From: Budorcas taxicolor
Lineage: Eukaryota > Chordata > Mammalia > Artiodactyla > Bovidae
Assembly (NCBI RefSeq): GCF_023091745.1
Contig: NC_068913.1
Coordinates: 12,976,001-13,040,000, forward strand
Length of the DNA stretch: 64,000 bases
Direction: 5' to 3'
Shown here: piece after piece, positions 11,124-22,429 of the stretch
How positions within the stretch are numbered: position 1 is the first letter of the stretch
Layout: each line of letters starts with the position of its first letter
Notes under the pieces: model-generated
Told to the model about the DNA's origin: nothing
What the model saw: the letters and a program-made list of their open reading frames with translations, nothing else
Databases searched by the model: none
Translations under genes and position numbers: made by a program

Positions 11124-14100
11124 GGCAGTGGCGGCGGTGCCCGGCGCACTAAGCGTGGCCGAAAGCTACCCCACATCTGAGGTCAGGGACGGCGGCCGGG
11201 AGGACCCACCCCGAGTCTGAGGCCAGGGGCGGTGGCCGGGAGGAGCAACCCCACGTCCAAGGGGTGGTGGCTGTGCGGGCACAGGAGGGCCTAGAGGAGC
11301 CATCCGATGTTGAAGGTCAGGAAGGGTGGCAGAAGGAGACACCCCTCATCCAAGGTAAGGAGCAGCTGCTGTGCTTTGCTGGAGCAGCCGTGAAGAGATA
11401 CCCCATGCCCAAGATAAGAGAAACCCAAGTAAGATGGTAGGTGTTGCAAGAGGGCATCAGAGGGCAGACACACTGAAACCATACTCACAGAAAACTAGTC
11501 AATCTAATCACACTAGGACAACAGCCTTGTCTAACTCAATGAAACTAAGCCATGCTCGCAGGGCAACGCAAGACGGGTGGGTCATGGTGGAGAGGTCTGA
11601 CAGAATGTGGTCCACTGGAGAAGGGAATGGCAAACCACTTCAGTATTCTTGCCTTGAGAACCCCATGAACAGTATGAAAAGGCAAAATGATAGGATACTG
11701 AAAGAGGAACTCCCCAGGTCAGTGGGTGCCCAATATGCTACTGGAGGTCAATGGAGAAATAACTCCAGAAAGAATAAAGGGATGGAGCCAAAGCAAAAAC
11801 AATTACCAGCTGTGGATGTGACTTGTGATAGAAGCAAGGTCCGATGCTGTAAAGAGCAATACTGCATAGGAACCTGGAATGTCAGGTCCATGAATCAAGG
11901 CAATTGGAAGTGGTCAAACAGGAGATGGCAAGAATGAACGTCGACATTCTAGGAATCGGCGAACTAAAGTGGACTGGAATGGGTGAATTTAACTCAGATG
12001 ACCATTATATCTACTACTGCGGGCAGGAATCCCTCAGAAGAAATGGAGTAGCCATCATGATCAACAAAAGAGTCTGAAATGCAGTACTTGGATGCCATCT
12101 CAAAAACGACAAAATGATCTCTATTTGTTTCCAAGGCAAACCATTCAATATCACAGTAATCCAAGACTATGCCCCAACCAGTAATGCTGAAGAAGCTGAA
12201 GTTGAATGGTTCTATGAAGACCTACAAGATCTTTTAGAACTAATACCCAAAAAAGATGTCCTTTTCATTATAGGGGGCTGGAATGCAAAAGTAGGAAGTC
12301 AAGAAACACCTGGAGTAACAGGCAAATTTGGCCTTGGAATGCACAATGAAGCAGGGCAGAGATTAATAGAGTTTTGCCAAGAGAATGGGCTGGTCATAGC
12401 AAACACCCTCTTCCAACAACACAAGAGAAGACTCTACACATGGACATCACCAGATGGTCAACACCAAAATCAGATTGATTATATTCTCTGCAGCAAATGA
12501 TGGAGAAGCTCTATACAGTCAACAAAAACAAGACCAGGAGCTGACTGTGGCTCAGATCATGAACTCCTTATTACCAAATTCAGACTTAAATTGAAGAAAG
12601 CAGGGAAAACCACTAGACCATTCAGGTATGACCTAAATCAAATCCCTTATGATTATACAGTGGAAGTGAGAAATATACTTAAGGGCCTAGATCTGATAGA
12701 TGGAGTGCCTGATGAACTATGAAATGAGGTTTGTGACATTGTACAGGAGACAGGGACCAAGACCATCTCCATGGAAAAGAAATGCAAAAAAGCAAAATGA
12801 GTGTCTGGGGAGGCCTTACAAATAGCTGTGAAAAGAAGAGAAGTGAAAAGCCAAAGAGAAAAGGAAAGATGTAAGCATCTGAATGCAGAGATCCAAAGAA
12901 TAGCAAGAAGAGATAAGAAAGCCTTCCTCAGCAATCAATGCAAAGAAATAGAGGAAAAGAACAGAATGGGAAAGACTAGAGATCTCTTCAAGAAAATTAG
13001 AGATACTAGGGGAACATTTCATGCAAAGATGGGCTCGATAAAGGACAGAAATGGTATGGACCTAACAGAAGCAGAAGATATTAAGAAGAGGTGGCAAGAA
13101 TACACAGAAGAACTGTACAAAATAGATCTTCACGACCAGATAATCATGATGGTGTGATCACGCACCTAGAGCCAGACATCCTGGAATGTGAAGTCAAGTG
13201 GGCCTTAGAAAGCATCACTACGAACAAAGCTAGTTGGAGGTGATGGAATTCCAGTTGAGCTATTTCAAATCCTGAAAGATGGTGCTGTGAAAGTGCTGCA
13301 CTCAATATGCCAGCAAATTTGGACAACTCAGCAGTGGCCACAGGACTGGAAAAGGTCAGTTTTCATTCCAATCCCAAAGAAAGGCACTGCCAAAGAATGC
13401 TCAAACTACCGCACAATTGCACTCAACTCACACGCTAGGAAAGTAATGGTCAAAATTCTCCAAGCCAGGCTTCAGCAATACGTGAACTGTGAACTTCCAG
13501 ATGTTCAAGCTGGTTTTAGAAAAGGCAGAGGAACCAGAGATCAAATTGCCAACATCCACTGGATCATGGGAAAAGCAAGAGAGTTCCAGAAAAACATCTA
13601 TTTCTGCTTTATTGACTTCGCCAAAGCCTTTGACTGTGTGGATCACAATAAACTGTGGAAAATTCTGAAAGAGATGGGAATATCAGAGCACCTGACCTGC
13701 CTCTTGAGAAACCTGTATGCAGGTCAGGAAGCAACAGTTAGAACTGGACATGGAACAACAGACTGGTTCCAAATAGGGAAAGGAGTACGTCAAGGCTGTG
13801 TATTGTCACCCTGCTTATTTAACTTCTATGCAGAGTACATCATGAGAAATGCTGGATTGGAAGAAACACAAGGTGGAATCAAGATTGCTGGGAGAAATCT
13901 CAGTAACCTCAGATATGCAGATGACACCACCCTTATGGCAGAAAGTGAAGAGGAACTCAAAAGCCTCTTGATGAAAGTGAAAGAGGAGAGTGAAAAAGTT
14001 GGCTTAAAGCTCAACATTCAGAAAACAAAGATCATGGCATCCGGTCCCATCACTTCATGGGAAATAGATGGGGAAACAGTGGAAACAGTGTCAGACTATT

Positions 14101-14697
14101 TGGGGGGGCTCCAAAATCACTGCAGATGGTGATCGCAGCCATGAAATTAAAAGACGCTTACTCCTTGGAAGGAAAGGTATGAGCAACCTAGGTAGCATAT
14201 TCAAAAGCAAAGACATTACTTTGCCGACTAAGGTCCTTCTAGTCAAGGCTATGGTTTTTCCAGTAGTCATGTATGGATGTGAGAGTTGGACTGTGAAGAA
14301 GGCTGAGCGCCGAAGAATTGATGCTTTTGAACTGTGGTGTTGGAGAAGACTTTTGAGAGTCTCTTGGACTGCAAGGAGATCCACCCAGTCTATTCTGAAG
14401 GAGATCAACCCTGGAATTTCTTTGGAAGGAATGATGCTAAAGCTGAAACTCCAGGACTTTGGCCACCTCATGCGAAGAGTTGACTCATTGGAAAAGACTC
14501 ATGCTGGGAGGGATTGGGTGCAGGAGGAGATGGGGACCACAGAGGATGAGATGGCTGGATGGCATCACTGACTCGATGGATGTGAGTCTGAGTGAACTCC
14601 GGGAGTTGGTGATGGACAGGGAGGCCTGGCATGCTGCGATTCATCGGGTCGCAAAGAGTCGGACACGACTGAGTGACTGAACTGAACTGAACTGATA
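11124..14697 (+). mobile_element. Near full-length BovB (RTE) LINE
   Basis: The most complete BovB in the window, about 3.6 kb. It begins with a GC-rich, CpG-containing leader (ggcagtggcggcggtgccc, three repeated ggccgggagga-type units to about 11350) unlike its AT-rich surroundings, runs through an endonuclease-RT reading region, and ends in ctgaactgaactgaactga. No poly(A), as usual for RTE. A target duplication is not certain because both flanks are TA-rich (tatatat on both sides). All other BovB copies whose 5' side is visible here are 5' truncated. BovB is known to have entered ruminants by horizontal transfer; nothing in this one window tests that. Confidence 0.93.
11866..14670 (+). pseudogene. 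BovB ORF2 remnant: AP-endonuclease plus reverse transcriptase
   Basis: Decayed endonuclease-RT protein. Endonuclease blocks in order: IGTWNVRS (11866-11889), ELKWTG (near 11965), YAPT, IGGWNAKVG (near 12270), YTWTSPDGQHQNQIDYIL, SDHELL (near 12550). RT blocks: FIDFAKAFDCVDHNK (near 13610), GVRQGCVLSPCLFNFY and an intact YADD (13914-13925). C-terminal region: ESWTVKKAERRRI, FGHLMRRVDSLEK. APE-type endonucleases normally have GD at the start of the G(D)WN block; here it reads GGWN, so a catalytic Asp appears lost. Frameshifts occur near 11935, 13135, 13235 and 14100, with stops at 12076 and 12498. It cannot make a functional protein. Confidence 0.93.
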
Positions 14698-15267
14698 TAT
14701 ATAAACATATTTTAAAGCTAAATTAAATCAATATTTTAAAATTGGTTATGTATTGTTATTTTTAGAAAAACTATTAAGTGCCAAATTAATGTTAAAAAAA
14801 TGCTATCAAAATATCTGTACAGACCCCACTATGCTACAAACAACACAAAGCAATTCAAATCAGGCTGTTCTCTGGCTTTGATGCCTAAGCTGACAGCACC
14901 CAGCAGGAAACTAAAATTTGGAAAAGGTTGATCAGCTTACCTCTTTTGTCAGTGACTTGATTTGCCCACCTTCAAATTTTCAGTATACTGAATTATCCTC
15001 TACTTTAGACCAACTTCACGTATTATCCAGAAATTAAATGTGTGCTTTTGAGGCTCTATCAAATTCAATTTTCATAGCATCCACAAATCTTAGAATTGTG
15101 ACAGATCAAGGCATTCATCCAGTCCTCTGTGCCCTGGTGGCTCTCAGTTGTGGAGATATAATGGATACAGTTGTGCAGCTTTTGAGTATATTTGACAGAC
15201 CCAGGTCCTACTTCTGAACTGTTATCAGTAAGGTCACTGATAGTTCGAATATACTAGGGAATATATA
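14698..15267. other. No recognised feature
   Basis: AT-rich, non-coding, with no repeat that I recognise. Confidence 0.5.
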
Positions 15268-15472
15268 GGCTTTCCTGGTGGTTCAGCGGTGAAGAATCTG
15301 CCTGCCAATGCAGGAAACGTGGGTTTGATCCCTGGGTTGGGAAGATCCCCTGGAGAAGGCAATGGTAAATGCACTCCAATATTCTTGCCTGGAGAACCCC
15401 ATGGACAGGGGAGCCTGGCAGGCTTCTATCCACGGGGTCGCAAAAGAGTCAGACATGACTTAGTGACTGAAC
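15268..15472 (+). repeat. Bov-tA SINE
   Basis: Complete order: head ggctttcctggtggttcagc, gtttgatccctgggttggg, body ggagaaggcaatgg, attcttgcctggagaacccc, tail gagtcagacatgacttagtg. Confidence 0.92.
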
Positions 15473-16418
15473 AGGAGAATAAATGATGGAAGAGATGAAC
15501 CAGGAGGATAAATAGATGTGTCTGTGGATATAGAGACAGGTATACTTTGCTGCATCAGACTGGTCTCCCAGCCGTCCTGATTTATGTAATCTTTCCTCTT
15601 TTTGCTGTTTCTTACCATTGGCAGAAAATGTTAAAATGACCCCGCTGCTCTTGCCTCCTCCCCACTTTTCACTCTAAGGTGATTTTCTTGGCAGGTAGTT
15701 ATTATTTTAATATATGTGTATTCCTAGAAATGGAGAGATGAAGGGAGGAATCTGAAAATGATTAAGTAAAAATAGCCTTGCACTGGCATGTAATTATTCA
15801 TAATAGTTCAGAAATCAGAACAGTTCCATAAACCACAATCTAACAATGCATCTTAGGGAGTGAAGAATATAATTTAACTTATCTACACTGAGCATAGAGC
15901 TAAGTCAGAACATTTTTCCTGATGCAGTGAAGAGATTCAACTTCAGTTGAACAGGCATATTTTCCCTGAAAAATAAATCTGAAAACCACATTTACTGCCT
16001 AGTCCTCTCAATAGTTCTTTTATATGAAGTACCCATGATTTTTTAGACTAGGCAAGCTCACAAACACTGTAGATTTACAATATAATAGAGTATCAGAATC
16101 TTTTCTGCTCTGCCAAGTTTTCAGCAGCTCTGAAATGAACATAATATTATATTGAAGCATAGAATCCTACAGAGTGAGTACTAGTTCCATTTTTCCATTT
16201 AAAAAATAAATTCTCACTTTTCTTTTGTAGCTGTGATAGAGCAGTTTGCTGGTCTATGGGTAGAAATCTCATGTGAGAAGAAGTATTAGACATCATCTTA
16301 AAGAGGATTCTTCACTGACAACTTGTGACCCAAACAGTCTGTTCTAGAGGAAAGGCTGTGCAATAATTCTCCTTTCTTTAATATTTTTGGCATTAGTTAC
16401 AGATATATGTATATGTAT
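15473..16418. other. Non-coding stretch, no recognised repeat
   Basis: Nearly 950 bases with stops in all frames and no repeat signature I can identify. It may be unique DNA. Confidence 0.5.
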
Positions 16419-16620
16419 GGGTTTCCCTTTTGTTCAGATGGTAAAGAATCTGCCTGCAGTGCAGGAAACCTGGCTTAGATCCCTGGGTTGGGCAGATCCC
16501 CTGGAGAAGGGAATGGCAACCCACTCCAGTATTCTTGCCTGGGAAATCCCATGGCCAGGGGGTCCTGGAGGGCTGCAGTCCATGGGATCGCAAAGAGTCG
16601 GACATGACTGAGTGACTCAA
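16419..16620 (+). repeat. Bov-tA SINE
   Basis: Head gggtttcccttttgttcaga, tggtaaagaatctgcctgca, body ctggagaagggaatggcaac, tail gcaaagagtcggacatgact. Confidence 0.93.
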
Positions 16621-17251
16621 CACACATGTATTTATATAATAGCGCTAATGACATATTTTTTATTTTACTTCCTCAAACTTATTTTAGAAGTTGTAAGAAC
16701 ATAAACTATCTAAATAAACAATCATCTCCTCTCAGCAATAATCATCAGTATCATGGAAGATTCCAATTTGTAGCTTTATTCAAATGTTTCTTTTAGCTTT
16801 ACTCAGGGATATTTAGTTCAAATCTATACCTCTGGTGTGACCAATTTAAGATATGTTTCTTTTCTTCAACATCATCATTTTCAGTGGGAAAATCTGTAAT
16901 TCAACTACCTTTAGGAACAAGGGTATTTAATCTGATTGCAAAAGGATACTTTAGGGAAGTTGTCCCATGAACAGAGACAGAAAGCAGCATTCTACTGTGA
17001 TTAAAGTGCAGTCAGACCTTCAAATCTGGAAGCTGTTAGCAATGGTTAGCTCCTAGGGGAAGTCTAAAATGAGATTAGCAGTTGTGGGTTCAAGTAGGGA
17101 GTAAACATTGGCAAATCAGAGTTTGTTTTGAATTTGGCCTCAAGAGATTTTCAGTCAGATATTTCATATTGTGGTTTTTTATTTGCTCAAAGTTAGAAAC
17201 CATAAAGATACTTGAAAACATGAAAAGCCTCAACCAGCTTAATATTCTTTA
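16621..17251. other. No recognised feature
   Basis: AT-rich non-coding DNA; no repeat recognised. Confidence 0.5.
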
Positions 17252-17436
17252 GGGGCTTTCCTGGTAACTCAGATGGTAAAGAATGTATCTGCAATGTAGG
17301 AGACCTGGGTTCAGTCCCTGAGTCGGGAAGATGCCCTGGAGAAGGGAATGGCAAACCACTCTAGTATTCTTGCCTAGAGACTTCCACGTACAGACCATGG
17401 GGTCTCAAAGAGTCAGACACAACTAAGTGACTAACA
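17252..17436 (+). repeat. Bov-tA SINE
   Basis: Head ggggctttcctggtaactca, gttcagtccctgagtcgg, body gagaagggaatggcaaacca, tail agtcagacacaactaagtga. The mid-body is slightly shortened (cttccacgtacagaccatgg). Confidence 0.92.
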
Positions 17437-17454
17437 CATGTAGGAAATAATAAA

Positions 17455-17680
17455 AGTAATATACATTAAGTACTTAATAAGTGCTATGGATTATTCCATC
17501 TAATATTAAGACATTCCTTAAAGGAAAAGCACTATACTATCCTCATTTTATGGAAGAATAGCGAGAGGTTCTCTAAGCTCTCTTGAGTTCCTTGATTTGC
17601 TGAAGGTCATGGCTAGCATGTGGTGGAGTCAGAACTTTAACTTTTTGGCACTTGGATTCTAGCACTTTATACTCTCAGGC
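17455..17680 (+). repeat. MIR-like SINE
   Basis: Follows the MIR order: acttaataagtgctatgg, ctcattttatggaag, gagaggttctct, ggtcatggctagcatgtgg, gagtcagaactt. Old and diverged. Confidence 0.65.
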
Positions 17681-17744
17681 AAAAAATTTTTATCCAACGG
17701 ATATAATACTGTGACTAAGAATTGTAGAGTTAAAAATGGATTTA

Positions 17745-17900
17745 ACCCTTACTCTCTTCACTTTCCAAAAAAGTAATTGTGGGTAAACTAACCTTTCAGA
17801 GTTTCCTCATCTGAAAATCAGGAGTTATAATGTCTATTTCATAGGCTTATTGTAAGGGTTAAAGAGAAATAATATAAAGGGAACTGGTAAAAGACTTTCC
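17745..17900 (+). repeat. MIR-like SINE
   Basis: gtttcctcatctgaaaatca, ataatgtctatttcatagg, ttattgtaagggttaaagag match the MIR 3' half in order. Confidence 0.6.
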
Positions 17901-18064
17901 ATTTCCATTTGTAATGAAAGAGGGCTACTTATGTTTTTCAGCAACTTCACACATTTGCTAAAATAAAACCACAAAGAATAAAACAGAAGCAAATGAAACT
18001 ATCCATTGCTATTCCTCCAGCACAACTGGGAGATGGGTGACAAAATAATCCTAAGTTTACCTTT

Positions 18065-18547
18065 CAGTTAGTTCCATTCAGTTTAGTCGCTCAGTCGTGT
18101 CCAAATCTTTAGGACCCCAAGGACTGAAGAACGCCAGGTTTCCCTGTCCATCACCAACTCCCAGAGCTTGCTCAAACTCATGTCCTTTGAGTCGGTGATG
18201 CCATCCAACCATCTCATCCTCTGTTGTCCCCTTCTCCTCCTGCCCTCAATCTTTCCCAGCATCAGGGTCTTTTCCAGTGAGTTGGTTCATTGCATCAGGT
18301 GGCCAAAGTATTGGAGTTTCAGCTTCAGCATCAGTCCTTCCAATGAATATACAGGACTGGTTTCCTTTAGGATTGACTGGTTGGATCTTCTTGCAGTCCA
18401 AGGGACTAAGAGTCTTCTCCACACCACAGTTCAAAAGCATCAATTCTCTGGTGCTCAGCTTTCTTTATAGTCCAGCTCTCACATCCATACATGACTACTG
18501 GAAAAACCATAGCTTTGACTAGATGGACCTTTGTTGGCAAAGTAAAA
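18065..18547 (-). mobile_element. BovB 3' fragment
   Basis: Minus-strand BovB tail and C-terminal coding remnant, 5' truncated. Flanked by a near-perfect 13-bp repeat, taagtttaccttt (18052-18064) and taagtttaacttt (18548-18560), one mismatch, interpreted as the target duplication. Confidence 0.9.
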
Positions 18548-18596
18548 TAAGTTTAACTTTAGGTAGAGAAAAATCTGAAGCCCACATAGGGTCAAA

Positions 18597-18792
18597 GTGA
18601 AAGTGTTAGTTGCTCAGTTATGTCCTACTCTTTGCGACCCCATGGACTGTAGCCCGCCATAGGATTTCCCAGGCTAGAATACTGGAGTGGGTAGCCATTC
18701 CCTTCTCCAGGGGATCTGCCCAACCCAGGGATTGAACCCCGGTTTCCTGCATTGCAGGCAGATTCATTACCATCCGAGCCACCAGGGAAGCC
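18597..18792 (-). repeat. Bov-tA SINE
   Basis: Minus strand: tail gttagttgctcagttatgtc, body aggctagaatactggagtgg, head accatccgagccaccaggga. Confidence 0.92.
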
Positions 18793-19289
18793 ACTATCTG
18801 ATCAAAACACTTGGCTACTAAATAGTGAACACTAAGAAATTGAAAAGCATGAAGCCCAGAACAACAGCCTTAAGAAGGCACTATTCGGGGGAAAATGGGG
18901 ACCTTGAAAGGGATTCCTTGGAGGCAGGGTGGCAAGAAGCAAAGAAGAAAGTGGCAGAAGAAAAGGCTCTAAGGAAATGAAGTGTTTTCAGAAAATTAGA
19001 TGAAAACAGAAAAAAAAAAAAAAAGCCCAACATCCTTTATTAAAGAAACTTCATTTTCACTGTGGACCCAGAAGAGGAAGATCGTGAAGTTAAGAATCTG
19101 TTATATTTCAGGAGGAGATTTAGTAAACTTTACTAATACCCTTTTCAATCCCTTAGGATTACTTGCTATTGTTTATTCAGAAAATTCATCAGATACTCTC
19201 ATGAACAGAAGCAGCAGCCCAGAATCCATTTAACCACATCACACGTAGTAAACAGGAAATAAGTATCAACATGTTTCAACAAATGAATC
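18793..19289. other. No recognised feature; short A tract
   Basis: Non-coding. An A-rich tract at about 19008-19024 could be the end of an unrecognised retrocopy, but nothing upstream supports that. Confidence 0.4.
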
Positions 19290-19312
19290 ACACACACACC
19301 CACGCACACACA

Positions 19313-19348
<36 letters not shown>
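19290..19348. repeat. (CA)n microsatellite
   Basis: About 59 bases of CA dinucleotides with three interruptions (ccacg, at). A short open frame on the opposite strand here is only the repeat. Confidence 0.97.
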
Positions 19349-19349
<1 letters not shown>

Positions 19350-19827
19350 TTAAGGCAGAGAATTTAGTGTCAGTATGAATTAAACAAACTAACTTCAGGT
19401 ATGAAAAACAAAAACATGAATTAAAGATAATATACTGAATAGACATTGTAAGCATAATAGGGACTTCTAGTTTCAAGCCTCAACATGTAAGAGCTCGGAA
19501 GCCATCGTGCCTGTGCTTACACTAAGAGAAAGCTCAACAAACTGAAAATCAGTGATTTTTCTTGGTTTCATTAGAGAACTGAGGTTACAAGGAAAAGAGC
19601 CTTCCTAAAACCTAGACGAGTGAATCCAGGGTCAAAGCTGGTGAGAGAAGCCAGTTCCTTCAAATATTAAAAGATACTCTATAGTTGAAACAGTATGAAT
19701 ATGCTGTTTCTGATGTCATAGAGCAAATTCATAACCAAGTATCTAGTAAATACTAAACTGTGAAAAATATAAACAACTATTTGAAGGCTCCAGGGAGTGA
19801 TCATAAACAGCTAAAATTTGGAGAGAG

Positions 19828-19972
19828 GAACTTCCCTGGTAATCCAGGAGCTAAGACTCTGTGCTTCCAACTCAGAGGTCCTGAGCTCCCTGGGCTTGAT
19901 TCCTGGTCAAGGAACTAGATCCCACATGCTGCAACTAGGACTCTGTGCAGCCAAATTGAAAGAAAAAAATTT
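19828..19972 (+). repeat. CHR SINE
   Basis: Head aacttccctggtaatccagg, ttgattcctggtcaaggaac, body agatcccacatgctgcaact, A-rich tail. A perfect 11-bp target duplication, tttggagagag, lies at 19817-19827 and 19973-19983. Confidence 0.9.
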
Positions 19973-20597
19973 TTTGGAGAGAGATTGCCATTTCTTCATT
20001 TAATGAGAATTTGAGATATAAAATGTGAGATTTTAATTCTGCAACTGTGGCCTGAGAGTAAGCTACAATGACAGAGTAGGGCAAGCAGTTAAAATTTTTA
20101 TAGAAAGTCTCCCGTCTTTATGGAATAAAGAACCAGGAGACAGAGCTCAGGCAACAATAGATCTCAGAGAGCGAGGAGGAAGACCCTAGAGAGAAAAGAG
20201 CCTAAGTCAGGAAACCCACTGTGGATATGATCTTTGCCTAAAGCTTCGCCTGACACTCAGACGTATGTAAGGTAAAGGTAAAGGAAGCGCAGTTAACGTT
20301 TACAGAACTGACTTGAGATTTGAGAGTTCTGCCTCCCTAAGATAAGTCAGAGGTGGAGTTTGTGCCTAAACAAGTCATTTCTCTGCTAAAACAAAAGCAC
20401 TCTTTGGAGCAGTGTGCCAGAACTTAGGGCCTCTACAATATAGCATTCACAATGTTTGAGATACAGTCCAAGTTTTCTTGACATATAAGAAACTATGCTA
20501 AAAGGAAAAGGTGGTCAAGAGAGAGCAACCCTGAGGTTACCTTGATGTTGCAAGTTTTAGTCAGACTTTAAAGCTGCTCCTGTAACCAAGTTCAATG

Positions 20598-20629
20598 AGA
20601 TGAAGAAGAAGAAGAAGAAGAAGAAAAAA
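20598..20629. repeat. (GAA)n microsatellite
   Basis: Run of gaagaagaag units followed by a short A tract, inside the old L1M. Confidence 0.9.
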
Positions 20630-21732
20630 ACTTAGCAAGTGAAACATAAGACATTTTAGCAGAAACATAAAAGGATAAAGGAAACAGAGGGATATTTTAT
20701 AAATATACAATATGCTTAAGATAAATAGTTCACAAAATGAACTTGTTTGGAAGACAGAGATGAAAAAAGAAATAGTAAGTTTGAACACAGATCAGTAACA
20801 ATGATCCAATCTGAAGTAGAGAGAAAAAAGCATGGGAAGAAGATTAACAGAACGAAAGGACCTTCTGTTGTATAGTGAGTTACAGTCCCAGTAAGAGAGG
20901 AGAGAACCTGTGCAGACTTTGAAAAGTTAAGTATATGTATTGTAATCTGAGCAACTACTAAAGATACTACAGAGATGTACAGATAAAAAATAGATAAAGT
21001 GAAATCCAAAAGGTATTTAATAATATAAAAATGGAAAAGAAAGAAGAAACAGGAAAACAGTAAAGCAGAAGTGACAAACAGAAAAATAATTACAAAATAG
21101 TAGTTGTATATCCAACTAAATCATTGATTATAGTAAAAATTAATGGGCTATACCATCCAATTAAAAATTTGATGGGAGTAAAGAAAAGGTGATTTGGACA
21201 ACACTCACAACTATCATGATTTACTAAATCTATAGAGTCCTACATCCAGCAACGGCACAATACGTATTCTTTTCAAGTACATGTGGACATTCACTAAGCT
21301 AGACAATAGCTGGACTTGAAAACAGGCCTCAATAAACTTAGGAGAATTAAAATCGTAGGGTATGGCCTCTGAAAACATTAAAATTATATTAGAAACTAAC
21401 AGGATGATACCTAGGAAAATGACAAATATTTAAAATTAGCACACTTCTATATAATCTGTGGATAATCCAAAAGACATTAGAGAATATTTTTAACCAAATG
21501 ATAATGAAGAGACAGCATACCAAATTTGTGGGATGCAGCTAAAATACCAAGTAAATCTGCCAAACGTATTTTTGAATCCTGATAACTGAAAATATTTAAT
21601 CTAATTAAATGCTTGCAATATCAGAATGGAGGATAACTCTCGGATTTCATAATAGGCCTTGACTTCTAAATATGTTGTCAAGATATATACAGATACACTG
21701 GCAGCATTTAATAGAGGGCTCTCATACAAAGT

Positions 21733-22015
21733 GGGCTTTCCTCATAGCTCAGTTGGTAAAGAATCTGCCTGCAATGCAGGAGACTCCAGTTCAATTCCTG
21801 GGTTGGGAAGATCTGCTGGAGAAGGGATAGACTACCCACTCCAGTATTCTTGGGCTTCTCTAGTGACTCAGCTGGTAAAGAACCTGCCTGCAATGAGGGA
21901 GACCTGGTGGAGAAGGGAAAGGCTACCCACTCCAGTATTCTGGCCTGGAGAATTCCATGGAATATATTGTTCATGGAGTCGGAAAGAGCCGGACTCGACT
22001 GAGTGACTTTCACTT
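21733..22015 (+). repeat. Bov-tA dimer with target duplication
   Basis: Two head-bearing units in tandem: the first ends at ccactccagtattctt and the second starts gggcttctctagtgactcag (near 21852). A perfect 13-bp direct repeat, tctcatacaaagt, lies at 21720-21732 and 22016-22028, so the dimer was inserted as one unit. Confidence 0.95.
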
Positions 22016-22028
22016 TCTCATACAAAGT

Positions 22029-22429
22029 TTGCCAGAATTTACAGTCTATAAATTTCCTTTTTCTATGTACCCAGGATGTTTGATTTCCCCAAAGGCCGGT
22101 TAGAAAATAGTTATCAGGAATCAGATCCATAGCTACAAAAGATCATGTAATCAATGGACATGCCTGTTCAGGCCTGAAATCCTTGAATGGGCAAATTAAG
22201 GAAAGGGAATTAATTGAAACAGAGATACCATACTGTTCAGTGACAACCTCCCAGTAATTCCCAGGTTTTTGGATCCCAGTGCAAACCATATCATATTCTG
22301 AATCTTCTGTTTCCATCATTATGGCACTATCCACCTTCTGAACTGAAACACTTGTAGACTTTTAAATTATTGCTCCAAAGCTTATCGCCTCTACTTCTTA
22401 AATAAACTAGTAATGTCAAGAAAATTCAC
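22029..22429. other. No recognised feature
   Basis: Non-coding, unassigned. Confidence 0.5.

Larger units (their letters stand above)
19480..21600 (+). mobile_element. Ancient L1M, 5' region into ORF2, split by CHR
   Basis: Weak but ordered similarity to old L1: 5'-region-like DNA to about 20560, then caatgatccaatctgaag (20795-20815), and ORF2-like blocks (tccagcaacggcacaatacg near 21250, caggcctcaataaacttagg near 21325, gatgataatgaagagacagc and ttgtgggatgcagct near 21520). Not open. The left boundary is a guess; ORF2-like blocks from 21180 onward are the firmest part. Confidence 0.6.

Noticed and set aside
11124..11350. GC-rich segment as a host CpG-island promoter
   Set aside because: It is continuous with the BovB body and lies at its 5' end, so it is the LINE leader.
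11291..11937. Frame upstream of the BovB endonuclease as a separate ORF1
   Set aside because: It runs from the BovB leader into the endonuclease start. It contains the SINE-like segment at 11615-11672 and shows no ORF1-type domain, so I did not call a second gene.
18990..19030. A-rich tract as the poly(A) end of a processed pseudogene
   Set aside because: No gene-like sequence upstream and no flanking duplication seen.
19290..19348. Regular repeat as a CRISPR-like array
   Set aside because: It is a plain CA microsatellite with no spacers.
20598..20629. (GAA)n run as a coding poly-Glu/Lys tract
   Set aside because: It lies inside decayed L1M with stops close on both sides.
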